Shown: positions 17,035-23,978 of the stretch, piece by piece
How the letters are laid out: each line of letters opens with the position of its first letter
Position numbering within the stretch: position 1 is the stretch's first letter
DNA from: Nonomuraea longispora
GTDB lineage: Bacteria; Actinomycetota; Actinomycetes; Streptosporangiales; Streptosporangiaceae
Assembly (NCBI RefSeq): GCF_004348345.1
Contig: NZ_SMJZ01000088.1
Span: forward strand, 1 to 33,032
Direction: 5' to 3'
DNA: 33,032 bases
The notes under the pieces: generated by a model
Database searches by the model: none
What the model saw: the letters and a program-made list of their open reading frames with translations, nothing else
Told to the model about the DNA's origin: nothing
Program-made: the position numbers and the translations under genes

Positions 17035-17604
17035 GTGGAGGTTCACCCGACCGTTCACTCGACCAAGGCGATGGCCGCGCGAGCCGTCGACCTGTGCGTG
17101 GCGCTGCTGCACGAGCAGCCGTCGATCGCGTCGGTGTCGCGGATCCTGCGCGACCATGGGGAGATCGGCGAGCTCGATCTCAGCGAGAACGACCTGACGG
17201 CGATGCGGGCCGCGGCCACCCGGCTGCGCGAGGTGCTGGGCGCACCGAGCACCGGCGAGGCGGCGGCCCTGCTCAACCGGCTGCTCGCCGGCGGAGCCCA
17301 GACGCCCAGGCTCACCAGCCACGCGGGCGCGACGACCTGGCACCTGCACGTCGACAGCGGTGACGACGCGCCATGGGGTGAGTGGTTCCTGGCGTCCTCG
17401 GCGATGGCGCTGGCGGTGCTGCTCGCCGACCACCAGCGGATTCCCGGAGGGTTGTGCGCCGCACGCGGGTGCGGGCGGCCGTTCCTCGACCTCGGGGGCG
17501 GCAGCCCGCGACGCTACTGCAGCGCCCGCTGCGCCACCCGGGAGCGCGTCGCCGCCCACCGATCCCGCTCCGGCTCCGGGGCCGCGCCGCGCGTACCCGG
17601 CTGA
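17035..17604 (+). CDS. CGNR zinc-finger / ABATE-domain protein, probable regulator
   Basis: A 189-aa protein. The N-terminal part (residues about 1-135) is helical and resembles the ABATE stress-sensor-type domain, with HSTKAMAARAVDLCVALLHE and WFLASSAMALAVLLAD. The C-terminal zinc ribbon of CGNR type has Cys141-x4-Cys146 ... Cys162-x3-Cys166 followed by RERVAAHRSR, a basic helix expected to contact DNA. Length fits the family. The start is GTG 17035: TACGCT lies 6 bases before it, and the protein then begins at the usual distance from the ABATE core. Target genes are unknown. Confidence 0.85.
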   Translation: MEVHPTVHSTKAMAARAVDLCVALLHEQPSIASVSRILRDHGEIGELDLSENDLTAMRAAATRLREVLGAPSTGEAAALLNRLLAGGAQTPRLTSHAGATTWHLHVDSGDDAPWGEWFLASSAMALAVLLADHQRIPGGLCAARGCGRPFLDLGGGSPRRYCSARCATRERVAAHRSRSGSGAAPRVPG

Positions 17605-17653
17605 CCCCCTTCCCTGCGCCCGGCCACCTCCGGTCACCGCCTCCGGCCTCGGG

Positions 17654-18967
17654 TCACCGTCTCGGGAAGAGTACCGCCACGGCCACCGCCTGCAGCGCCG
17701 CTCCGGCCAGCAGGGCCGCACCGGGCGTGTACGCCGCCAGCGGGCCCGCCAGCGCGGAGCCGAACGCGTACGAGGTGATCTTCAGGCTGGCGGCCGTGGT
17801 GAACACCTGGCTCCGCAGGAGTGCGGGCGCCTCGCGGTGACGTACGGAGAACAGCGCGGTGAGCTGCGGGCCCTCACCCGCGCCCGCCACGGCGGCGGCG
17901 GCCACGGCGACCCAGAACGTCTCCGACACGGCCGCCAGCGCCATCCCGGCCCCGAGCACCGCCGTCCCGCCGGCCAGCACCCGGTCCCACCACCGGGCCG
18001 CGTCACGGCCGGCCCGCGCCCGGCTCCCCGCGCGTGCCGGGGCGCGGGTGGCGAGGAGCGCGTTCACCGCCAGCCCGCACGCGGCCATGACGGCCAGCAG
18101 CAGCGCGCCGTGGCCGCTCTCGCCGGTGAGCCGGACGCCCAGCACGGGCGCCGCCACGACCAGCATGGCCAGCCCGGCACACGAGATCATCGACCCGGCC
18201 GTGGCCCTGCGCAGCGGCGGATTCCTGACGATGACGGCGAACCCCGCGACCAGCTCCGCCCTGACGGACCGTCCACCGCCGGACGCCCCCGCCCCGATGG
18301 CGGCCGGTGCTTCGACGGGCGGGCGCGTCCCACGGGGCCGCCGGTCGGACGGCCTCGCCCCCGTGGGTGACCGGCCCGTGGGTGACCGGCCTGTGGATGA
18401 CCGGCCTGTGGGGTTCGTGCCGGGGCGCGGAGGCAGGGCCCAGGCGATGGGAAGGGCTGCGGCCAGGAGCGCGACGCACGCGAGCATCGCGTGGGTGGCG
18501 CCGCCCGCGGCCGCGAGCGCGCCCACCACGGCGGGACCGGCGAGCCCCGCCACGTTGTAGGTCATGGCGTCGAGCGCGGTGGCCCGGCCCAGCCGCCCGG
18601 GCCCGGTCACCAGCGGCAACTGGGCGGTCCAGCCGCCGGTGAGCGCGGGCCCGAGCAGGCCGGTCGCGACCGCCACCCCGACGAGCACCGCCTCCGGCAC
18701 CCGGCCGAGCCCGGAGAGGACCAGCAGGAGCCCGGCCGCGTACCCCGTCAGGCAGCAGGCCAGCAGCCTGCCGGGCCGCCGCGCCCGGTCGAGCAGCACT
18801 CCGAGCAGAGGCCCGCCCACGGCGGCCGAGACGGTGAGCCCGGCCAGCAACCACGACGCCGCCACGGGAGACCCTGTGACGGCGAGCCCCGCGACGAGCA
18901 GGGCGGGCCCGGACATCTCGTCACCGGTACGAGCGGCCACGGCTCCGGTCATGTAACGCCATAACAT
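17654..18967 (-). CDS. MFS transporter with repeat-expanded central loop
   Basis: A 437-aa major facilitator of the drug-efflux style with about 12 helices, starting MLWRYMTGAVAARTGDEMSGPALLVAG. Motif A is reduced to LGVLLDRARRPGR. The long cytoplasmic loop between the two six-helix halves is lengthened by a Pro/Arg/Thr-rich insert with tandem TGRSP units (18360-18411). The substrate is unknown. ATG 18967 is favoured because TAACGT lies 7 bases upstream; ATG 18952 is the alternative. Both starts lie inside a long-armed inverted repeat (18950-18984), so expression is probably controlled by a repressor not present in the window. It ends 49 bases from the convergent CGNR gene. Confidence 0.88.
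   Translation of the reverse strand: MLWRYMTGAVAARTGDEMSGPALLVAGLAVTGSPVAASWLLAGLTVSAAVGGPLLGVLLDRARRPGRLLACCLTGYAAGLLLVLSGLGRVPEAVLVGVAVATGLLGPALTGGWTAQLPLVTGPGRLGRATALDAMTYNVAGLAGPAVVGALAAAGGATHAMLACVALLAAALPIAWALPPRPGTNPTGRSSTGRSPTGRSPTGARPSDRRPRGTRPPVEAPAAIGAGASGGGRSVRAELVAGFAVIVRNPPLRRATAGSMISCAGLAMLVVAAPVLGVRLTGESGHGALLLAVMAACGLAVNALLATRAPARAGSRARAGRDAARWWDRVLAGGTAVLGAGMALAAVSETFWVAVAAAAVAGAGEGPQLTALFSVRHREAPALLRSQVFTTAASLKITSYAFGSALAGPLAAYTPGAALLAGAALQAVAVAVLFPRR
18360..18411. repeat. 15-bp tandem repeat, 3.5 copies, inside an MFS gene
   Basis: Two identical units CCCGTGGGTGACCGG (18360-18374, 18375-18389) are followed by a variant CCTGTGGATGACCGG (18390-18404) and a half unit. Because the unit is 15 bases, copy-number change keeps the reading frame and adds or removes one TGRSP pentapeptide in the transporter's cytoplasmic loop. 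Confidence 0.85.
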
Positions 18968-18984
18968 GAGCAAGACGTTACATG
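18950..18984. promoter_or_regulatory. Operator-like inverted repeat over the MFS start
   Basis: CATGTAACG (18950-18958) and CGTTACATG (18976-18984) are perfect 9-base arms separated by 17 bases. The right arm covers the TAACGT -10 box and the left arm covers the second possible ATG. A dimeric repressor bound here would block transcription of the transporter gene. Confidence 0.5.
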
Positions 18985-19100
18985 AAGGGTTCCGTGTGTG
19001 GGGGCGGGGTCGCCGGAAAGGGTGCTGGCGGCGCTTCCCGTCCAAGAGCGGCCCGGCCTGTACGGACTGCGTGCCGCGCAGGCCGGGCGTATCTCGGTGA

Positions 19101-19131
19101 TCGAATGTGTGTTTGAACGATGACGTACACT
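19101..19131 (+). promoter_or_regulatory. LexA/SOS-box-like site plus leaderless -10 for the AlkB-like gene
   Basis: TCGAATGTGTGTTTGA (19101-19116) matches the actinobacterial LexA box TCGAACnnnnGTTCGA at 10 of 12 fixed positions. It covers the -35 zone of TACACT (19126-19131), which is 7 bases before the AlkB ATG. Placement over the promoter of a DNA-repair gene is what LexA repression needs. The two mismatches keep this tentative. The rest of the gap 18985-19100 shows nothing else. Confidence 0.45.
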
Positions 19132-19138
19132 CGTCGTC

Positions 19139-19768
19139 ATGACAGCCGCGTTCCAAGCATCTCTGCTCGCCCTCGACGAGGAGCTCGCGATCGGGCCGCT
19201 CGGCGACACGGTGCGCAGGACCCACCTCGCCCACGGCGCCTGGATCGACCTCAGACCCGGCTGGCTGGCGGGCGCGGACGAGCTCTACGAACGGCTGGCC
19301 GAGACGGTTCCGTGGCACGCGGAGCGGCGGCACATGTACGACCGGGTCGTCGACGTGCCCCGGCTGCTGAAGTTCTACGACGAGCACGAGACGCTGCCCC
19401 ACCCGGTGCTCGACGAGGCCAGGCGCGCGCTCGACCTGCACTACGGCGACGAGCTGGGCGAGCCGTTCCGCACGGCGGGGCTCTGCTTCTACCGCGACGG
19501 CCGTGACAGCGTGGCCTGGCACGGCGACACGATCGGCCGGGGCAGCACCGAGGACACCATGGTGGCGATCCTCTCGGTCGGCGACCCGCGCTCGCTGCTG
19601 CTGCGGCCGCGCGGCGGCGGTTCCTCGATCCGCCACGACCTCGGCCACGGCGATCTCATCGTGATGGGCGGGAGCTGCCAGCGCACCTGGGAGCACGCGA
19701 TCCCCAAGACCAGCCGCCCGGCGGGGCCGCGCATCAGCATCCAGTTCCGCCCGCGCGGCGTGCGCTGA
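19139..19768 (+). CDS. AlkB-like Fe(II)/2-oxoglutarate-dependent dioxygenase (DNA alkylation repair)
   Basis: A 209-aa dioxygenase of the AlkB superfamily, which removes alkyl groups from bases by oxidation. Iron ligands are visible: WHGD (His128, Asp130) and His186 in TWEHAIPKT. The 2-oxoglutarate-binding arginines are in RISIQFR (Arg198, Arg204). The segment LCFYRDGRDSVAWHGD corresponds to the family's NxYxxGxDxxxWHxD, with Cys in place of the usual Asn. Length is typical of the actinobacterial short AlkB group. ATG 19139 is set by the -10 box TACACT 7 bases upstream. A LexA-like site precedes it, fitting a damage-inducible role. Substrate preference (DNA, RNA or other) is not shown by the sequence. 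Confidence 0.92.
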   Translation: MTAAFQASLLALDEELAIGPLGDTVRRTHLAHGAWIDLRPGWLAGADELYERLAETVPWHAERRHMYDRVVDVPRLLKFYDEHETLPHPVLDEARRALDLHYGDELGEPFRTAGLCFYRDGRDSVAWHGDTIGRGSTEDTMVAILSVGDPRSLLLRPRGGGSSIRHDLGHGDLIVMGGSCQRTWEHAIPKTSRPAGPRISIQFRPRGVR

Positions 19769-19817
19769 CTGCCGGGACGCGACACTCCGGCGCGGCGGCC
19801 GGCCCACGCGGGCGCCG

Positions 19818-19840
19818 CCCTCGAACACCGGTGTCGAGGG
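19818..19840. terminator. Bidirectional hairpin between AlkB gene and propeller remnant
   Basis: CCCTCGA and TCGAGGG form 7-base arms around ACACCGGTG. It lies about 50 bases after the AlkB stop and 5 bases from the stop of the minus-strand remnant, so it can serve both directions. No T-run is present. Confidence 0.5.
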
Positions 19841-19844
19841 GGGA

Positions 19845-20033
19845 TCAGCGCAGGGTCAGGCGTGCGACCCGGCCCTGCTCGCCCGCCGCCCAGCACGACA
19901 GGTCCCGCGTGCACGACACGGTGTCGAACGAGCCGTCGTCGAACGTCCTCCAGCTCCTGCCGCCCGTGAACGTCACCTCGCTCCCGGAGGGCCCGACCGC
20001 GTTCATGTCGGGCAAATTAGCCCAAAGGATCAC
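19845..20033 (-). pseudogene. C-terminal remnant of a BNR/Ycf48-like beta-propeller gene
   Basis: The frame ends VTFTGGRSWRTFDDGSFDTV, SCTRDLSCWAAGEQGRVA, RLTLR and stop. The GRSWRTFD pattern with paired Cys around a CWAAG(E/D)xGRVA strand is how one blade of secreted BNR/sialidase-like or Ycf48-like beta-propeller proteins reads (usually about 300-400 aa). Only the last blade is left: upstream codons turn into the 3' end of the alpha/beta hydrolase gene, and there is no ribosome-binding site at GTG 20033. I infer a truncated relic; an independent 62-aa gene is possible but less likely. Confidence 0.5.
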
Positions 20034-20925
20034 CAGGGTGCATCGTTGCCTGCCCCTCGCCGAGGAACTCGCCGATCAGTGCGTTGACCCGGTCGGGGAC
20101 CTGGCGGCTGGACCAGTGCCCGACGCCATCAAGCAGGACGAACCGGCCGCCGGGGATGAGCGCGGCGGCGGCCCTGGTGCGGGCGGCGTTCACCCCCGCG
20201 TCCTTGTCCCCCTGGACGAGCAGGGCGGGGCAGGTGATCTCGCCGAGGCGCGGCCTGAGGTCGACGCGCATCCGCAGCGGGCCGATGGAGGCGTTCTGCC
20301 AGTCGGACGAGCCGGCTCCCGCGACCCGCACCTCCGCCATGATCTCGTCCACGACGTCGTCGAAGTCGTCGACGGGGCCGGCGAAGAGCGCACGCCTGGC
20401 GAACCGGGCGACGCTTTCTCGGCTCCTGAGCATGGCGCTCGGCAACGTTCTGCTCAGCAGCGGCAGCTTGGCGACGAGCCAGAGCGCCTGGTGCACGACG
20501 GGCGGGAACGACAGGATCCCGGCCGGGGCCAGCGCCACGATCCGGTCGACGCGGGAGGGGTGTTCGACGGCGTACGCGAGGGCGAGCGCGCCGCCCTGGG
20601 AGAGGCCGATCAGGGCGGCCGAGGGCAGGTCGAAACGGTCGAGCACCTGGGTGATGGCGGCCAGCAGGCGCTCGTGGGTGGCCTGCCCGTTCCAGGGCCG
20701 GCTCCTGCCCTGCTTCGGCCAGTCGAGGGCGAGAACGCGGTGCCGGGAGCTCAGAGCCGGGATGAGGTGCCGCCAGCTGAGCAGCGCGTTGTCGATGCCC
20801 GCCCCGCTCAGCAGCAGCACGGGGGAGCCCCGGTCGCCCGCGCTGTAGACGTGCAGCCGGCCCTCCGGGCAGGTGAGGTAGGTGCCGCGGAGCCCGGACG
20901 GCTCCGCTGCCGTCCCGCCCGTCAC
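20017..20925 (-). CDS. Alpha/beta hydrolase
   Basis: A 302-aa cytoplasmic alpha/beta-fold hydrolase. The nucleophile elbow is GLSQGG (Ser109), the oxyanion loop LLLSGAGIDNALLSW, the acid most likely Asp240 or Asp242 in LVQGDKDAGVN, and the base His270 in LDGVGHWSS. The cap between about residues 140 and 205 is helical. Substrate unknown; esters or lactones are possible. Start GTG 20925 overlaps the TGA of the upstream regulator as GTGA, so the two are translationally coupled; the 35 codons of open frame before it lie inside the regulator gene. Its 3' end overlaps the propeller remnant by 17 bases. Confidence 0.92.
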   Translation of the reverse strand: MTGGTAAEPSGLRGTYLTCPEGRLHVYSAGDRGSPVLLLSGAGIDNALLSWRHLIPALSSRHRVLALDWPKQGRSRPWNGQATHERLLAAITQVLDRFDLPSAALIGLSQGGALALAYAVEHPSRVDRIVALAPAGILSFPPVVHQALWLVAKLPLLSRTLPSAMLRSRESVARFARRALFAGPVDDFDDVVDEIMAEVRVAGAGSSDWQNASIGPLRMRVDLRPRLGEITCPALLVQGDKDAGVNAARTRAAAALIPGGRFVLLDGVGHWSSRQVPDRVNALIGEFLGEGQATMHPGDPLG

Positions 20926-21464
20926 CTCGTGCCCTTTTCCGTGCTGCCGGCTGGGGAGGACGTTCCCTCCCCGGCACCGGCGTCTGTGGCGGCGTCTGTG
21001 GCGGCGAGGTACGCCTCCCACCGCTCCCACAGGGCCGGAAGCTCCTGTTCGAGGAACTGGTAGAGCAGGTGGACCCCGGCGAGCCGCTCACGGCGCTCGG
21101 GCGCGCTGCCGGCCAGCATCCGCAGGCCGACCTCGGTCAGTTCACGGAACGCGGCCGTCTTCGCGTACCGGATGGCGACCATGCGGCTCCACCCGTCGGC
21201 GGCGATGCGGAAATACTCCTGCCGCTCGCCCCTGCGGCGGACACCCTGGACGAGACCGCTGGGGGTGAGCAGCCGGGTGGCGCTGCCGATGGAGCTGCGG
21301 CTGACCCGGAGGACGTCCGCCAGCTCCGCCGCGCTCTGCTCCGGCGGGTCGCAAATGAGCAGCCATCCGACGACGCGGCCGGCGATCAGCGGCAGTCCCT
21401 CGCGGGCGAAGAAGACCGCGACGTCGTCGACGAACTCGAGCTCGGCTTCCGTGGGGGAACTCAT
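20922..21464 (-). CDS. GbsR/MarR-type transcriptional regulator
   Basis: A 180-aa winged-helix regulator. The pattern FFAREGLPLIAGRVVGWLLICDPPEQSAAELADVLRVSRSSIGSATRLLTPSGLVQGVRRRGERQEYFRI (about residues 18-86) is that of GbsR-like MarR proteins, with the recognition helix near SRSSIGSATRLL. The second half is helical and probably dimerises. The acidic/Ala-rich C-terminus carries a 12-base tandem duplication (20979-21002) adding a second ATDA. The hydrolase gene follows in an overlapping GTGA. No Shine-Dalgarno is present; TAATGT is 7 bases before the ATG. A 40-bp palindrome covers this promoter, so autoregulation is likely. The effector is unknown. Confidence 0.9.
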   Translation of the reverse strand: MSSPTEAELEFVDDVAVFFAREGLPLIAGRVVGWLLICDPPEQSAAELADVLRVSRSSIGSATRLLTPSGLVQGVRRRGERQEYFRIAADGWSRMVAIRYAKTAAFRELTEVGLRMLAGSAPERRERLAGVHLLYQFLEQELPALWERWEAYLAATDAATDAGAGEGTSSPAGSTEKGTR

Positions 21465-21472
21465 GTGCCGGA

Positions 21473-21512
21473 CATTACCGTCATTGCAGTAATGACTGCA
21501 ATGACGGTAATG
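21473..21512. promoter_or_regulatory. 40-bp perfect-arm palindrome covering the regulator promoter
   Basis: CATTACCGTCATTGCAGT (21473-21490) and its exact reverse complement (21495-21512) flank AATG. The minus-strand -10 TAATGT and a possible -35 TTGCAG 18 bases before it fall inside the palindrome. There is no T-tract, and the spacing to the carboxypeptidase stop (14 bases) would also permit a terminator role. The repeated GTAATG/CATTAC words suggest stacked half-sites for the GbsR/MarR-type protein. Confidence 0.7.
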
Positions 21513-21525
21513 GGGGCATGGTGGC

Positions 21526-22407
21526 TCAGGCGGACACGCGAGACCCGCCCCACGACAGAAGGGTCTCGGCAGTGCTGAACCGGCGGCTGGAGACGGACTC
21601 GTCGAGCAGTACGCCGACCAGCCGCCGCCCCTCCACCTCGCCCGCGAACGCCAGGCAGTAGCCCGCCGCCCGGGTGAAGCCGGTCTTCAACCCGATCGCG
21701 CCCGGCGTCCCGAGCAGCCTGTTGGTGTTGCGCCAGCTGTAGGCACGGTGGTCGCCGGTGGCGGCGAGCGTGTGCCGCGGCGTACCGGCGACCTCCTTGA
21801 TCAGCGGCACCTGGAGGGCCTTGGCCGCCAGCAGGGCCTGGTCCGCGGCCGTGGAGTAGCCGTCGCCGCGCGGGGTGGGAAGGCCGTCGGCGTTGACGTA
21901 CTCGGTGTCGGACATGCCGAGCTCGCGGGCGGTCGCGTTCATCCTGGCGACGAATCCCTTGACTCCGGGGCCGTACGTGCGTGCCAGCGCGTGGGCGGCG
22001 TCGGCGCCCGAGGGGAGCATCAGGGCGTACATCAGTTCGCCGACCGTGAGGCGGTCGCCGGGGCGCAGGTCGGCTGTGGTACCGCCGCCGTCCTCCGCGT
22101 ACGCGACGTCCTCCGCCTTGATGCGGACCACGTCCGTGGGCTTGGTGGACTTCATGACGACATATGCGGTCATGGTCTTGGTCAAGCTGGCGACCGGCAT
22201 CCGTTCGCCGGCATCCTTGCTGAAAAGCACGTCGCCGGACTCGGCGTCGATCAACTGGGCCGCGCGGCCGTACACCGCGGGGGCGTCGGTTTCGACGGTG
22301 GCGACGGCGGGCGCGGGCGGCGCCTGGGCGCCGGCAGGAGTGGTGACCCCGGTGACCAGGGCGGCTGCGCCTGCCAAGGCGACAAGAGGGTCTTTCCTGA
22401 TACGCAT
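21526..22407 (-). CDS. D-alanyl-D-alanine carboxypeptidase (peptidase S11 family)
   Basis: A 293-aa exported penicillin-binding protein that trims the last D-Ala from peptidoglycan stem peptides. An N-terminal signal peptide (basic MRIRK, hydrophobic core to about residue 20, cleavage near AGAQA at 25-29) is followed by the S11 catalytic domain: SLTK (Ser74, Lys77), SGA (Ser133 to Ala135, where many members have SGN) and KTG (241-243). No C-terminal membrane anchor or second domain is seen, so the product is short and probably soluble outside the cell. It runs in the same direction as the regulator-hydrolase pair, but the 40-bp palindrome lies between them, so co-transcription is doubtful. 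Confidence 0.93.
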   Translation of the reverse strand: MRIRKDPLVALAGAAALVTGVTTPAGAQAPPAPAVATVETDAPAVYGRAAQLIDAESGDVLFSKDAGERMPVASLTKTMTAYVVMKSTKPTDVVRIKAEDVAYAEDGGGTTADLRPGDRLTVGELMYALMLPSGADAAHALARTYGPGVKGFVARMNATARELGMSDTEYVNADGLPTPRGDGYSTAADQALLAAKALQVPLIKEVAGTPRHTLAATGDHRAYSWRNTNRLLGTPGAIGLKTGFTRAAGYCLAFAGEVEGRRLVGVLLDESVSSRRFSTAETLLSWGGSRVSA

Positions 22408-22476
22408 GACGACAGGGTGCCGCCCTTTTTGGCATGCTGTTGACGAAATGCAAGAAATCTTGTGACTGATGGCCAG

Positions 22477-22499
22477 AAAGCCCGAAATTTCAGGGCTTT
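22477..22499. terminator. Intrinsic-terminator-like hairpin after the glycosyltransferase gene
   Basis: AAAGCCC (22477-22483) and GGGCTTT (22493-22499) form 7-base arms around GAAATTTCA, with a short T-run on the plus side. It lies 29 bases after the glycosyltransferase stop, in the gap before the carboxypeptidase gene on the same strand. The gap is unusually AT-rich for this window. Confidence 0.6.
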
Positions 22500-22528
22500 T
22501 CGTTAGGTAAATCTTTTACCGGAAACGC

Positions 22529-23707
22529 CTATCGATCGTGCCAGAACGTCCCCGTGACCCGCTCACCGTGCGCCAGCGCCGCGAACAGATCCTCCCAGAG
22601 CGGCATCACCTGCTCCGGCCCGTAGGCCCGTGCCGTCTCCGCCGCCGCTTTGCCCATGCGCACCCGCAGGTCCCGGTCGGAGACGACCCGGTTCAGGGCG
22701 TCGGCCAGCGCGCTCACGTCCCGAGGCGGCACCAGCACCCCGTCCGTCCCGTCGGTCAGCACGTCCTGGGGACCTGTCGGGCAGTCGAACGCGACGACGG
22801 GCAGCGCGTGCGCCATGGCCTCGATCATCACCATGGGCAGGCCCTCGAACCGGGAGCTCAACGCGTACACGGAGGCGTTCGCCAGCTCCAGGTCCAGCCG
22901 GTCGGTACGCCCGGCGAGCGTGACGTGCCCGCCCAGGCCGAGGCGCTCCACGAGCCCGCCGAGCTCCGCCCTCCTGGCGCCCGTGCCGAAGATGCGCAGC
23001 CGCCATTCCGGATGCTCGGCCACCACCCGCGCGAAGGCCTCGATGAGCAGGTCGAACCCCTTCTGCGGGGTCAGCCGCCCGGCCGCGACCACCACGGGGT
23101 TCACCTGCCGCGACGGCTCGCGTTCCACCCGGTGGACCGCGTTCGGGATCTGCACGATCGGCGCCCCCGGCAGCAGGCGCTCGTACGCGTGGCGGTTCGT
23201 GCGGGTCGGTACGGCGACCGCGTCGAGGCGGCCGTAGTGGCGGGCGATCTGCCTGCGGATGGTCTCGGGATAGGCCGACAGGTTCATGTGCTCCTGCGCG
23301 ACCGTGAGGACCCCCTTGGGCGCGCGGCGGGCCGCGATCAGGCTGAGCGCGGGCCTCGTGGTCACGAGGACTCCGTCGCGCAGCGAGGCCACGTAGCCGA
23401 TCGCGGCGCGCTCCACCCGTTCGGTGAAGTACGCGGCCGCGAACTCCCCGCGCGGCACGATCTTCCCCCGCAGCCGGCGCCACGCCCTGCGCCCGAGCGG
23501 GTCCGGAAGCCTGCCGCCGCGCTGGTCCACGAGCGTCACGATGGGCACACGCGGATCGAGCCCGAACCGGGGCCGCTCGCGCCGCCGTACGAGGCTGACC
23601 ACCTCGACGTCGTGACCCGCGGCGGCCATCGCGTTGGCGTGGTTGACGACCGTGCGGATGGTGCCGCCCATGCCGTAGGCGTGCAGCATGAAGTAGCGGA
23701 TCCTCAT
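22529..23707 (-). CDS. GT4 family glycosyltransferase
   Basis: A 392-aa GT-B retaining glycosyltransferase. The N-terminal acceptor domain starts MRIRYFMLHAYGMGGTIRTVVNHANAMAAAGHDVEVVSL, typical of GT4 enzymes. The donor domain holds VAAGRLTPQKGFDLLIEAFA, the sugar-nucleotide E-x7-E motif in SRFEGLPMVMIEAMAHALPVV and GPQDVLTDGTDGVLVPPRD. The family suggests a role in making a cell-surface polymer, lipid-linked sugar or teichoic-type chain, but the sugar and acceptor cannot be named. ATG 23707 is chosen because GGGAG is 8 bases before it and the family motif starts there; 73 upstream codons of open frame are not conserved-looking. It has no partner gene in a biosynthetic cluster here. The gap 23708-23978 holds no gene; it contains only the TAGGGT -10 of the next gene. 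Confidence 0.92.
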   Translation of the reverse strand: MRIRYFMLHAYGMGGTIRTVVNHANAMAAAGHDVEVVSLVRRRERPRFGLDPRVPIVTLVDQRGGRLPDPLGRRAWRRLRGKIVPRGEFAAAYFTERVERAAIGYVASLRDGVLVTTRPALSLIAARRAPKGVLTVAQEHMNLSAYPETIRRQIARHYGRLDAVAVPTRTNRHAYERLLPGAPIVQIPNAVHRVEREPSRQVNPVVVAAGRLTPQKGFDLLIEAFARVVAEHPEWRLRIFGTGARRAELGGLVERLGLGGHVTLAGRTDRLDLELANASVYALSSRFEGLPMVMIEAMAHALPVVAFDCPTGPQDVLTDGTDGVLVPPRDVSALADALNRVVSDRDLRVRMGKAAAETARAYGPEQVMPLWEDLFAALAHGERVTGTFWHDR

Positions 23708-23978
23708 GGGGTGTGCTCCCGGGTCCGTCAGCCGTGTGCCCGCGCGTCCGGGGCGGGCGGCACGCGTGCGGCGGGCGCGCGTGAGGGGGCGGGACCGGAC
23801 CTGGCCGGCGTCGTGCCAGATGTTCGCTGCCGGTTCATGCCGGTGCAGAGTAACGACCGTTCCTGGCAGTTGCCTGGCAACGGCGGCACGCAGGGCGGGG
23901 CGCGCGTCCGCGCACATGATGATCAACCCTCGCTAGGGTGGCCCGGAGCGATGCCCGGCGAGGTCGAGAGGGATGAGC

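Noticed and set aside
18960-19828. N-terminal extension of the third MFS gene (frame up to 724 aa)
   Set aside because: The extension is antisense to the AlkB-like gene, and a promoter and operator lie just upstream of ATG 18967.
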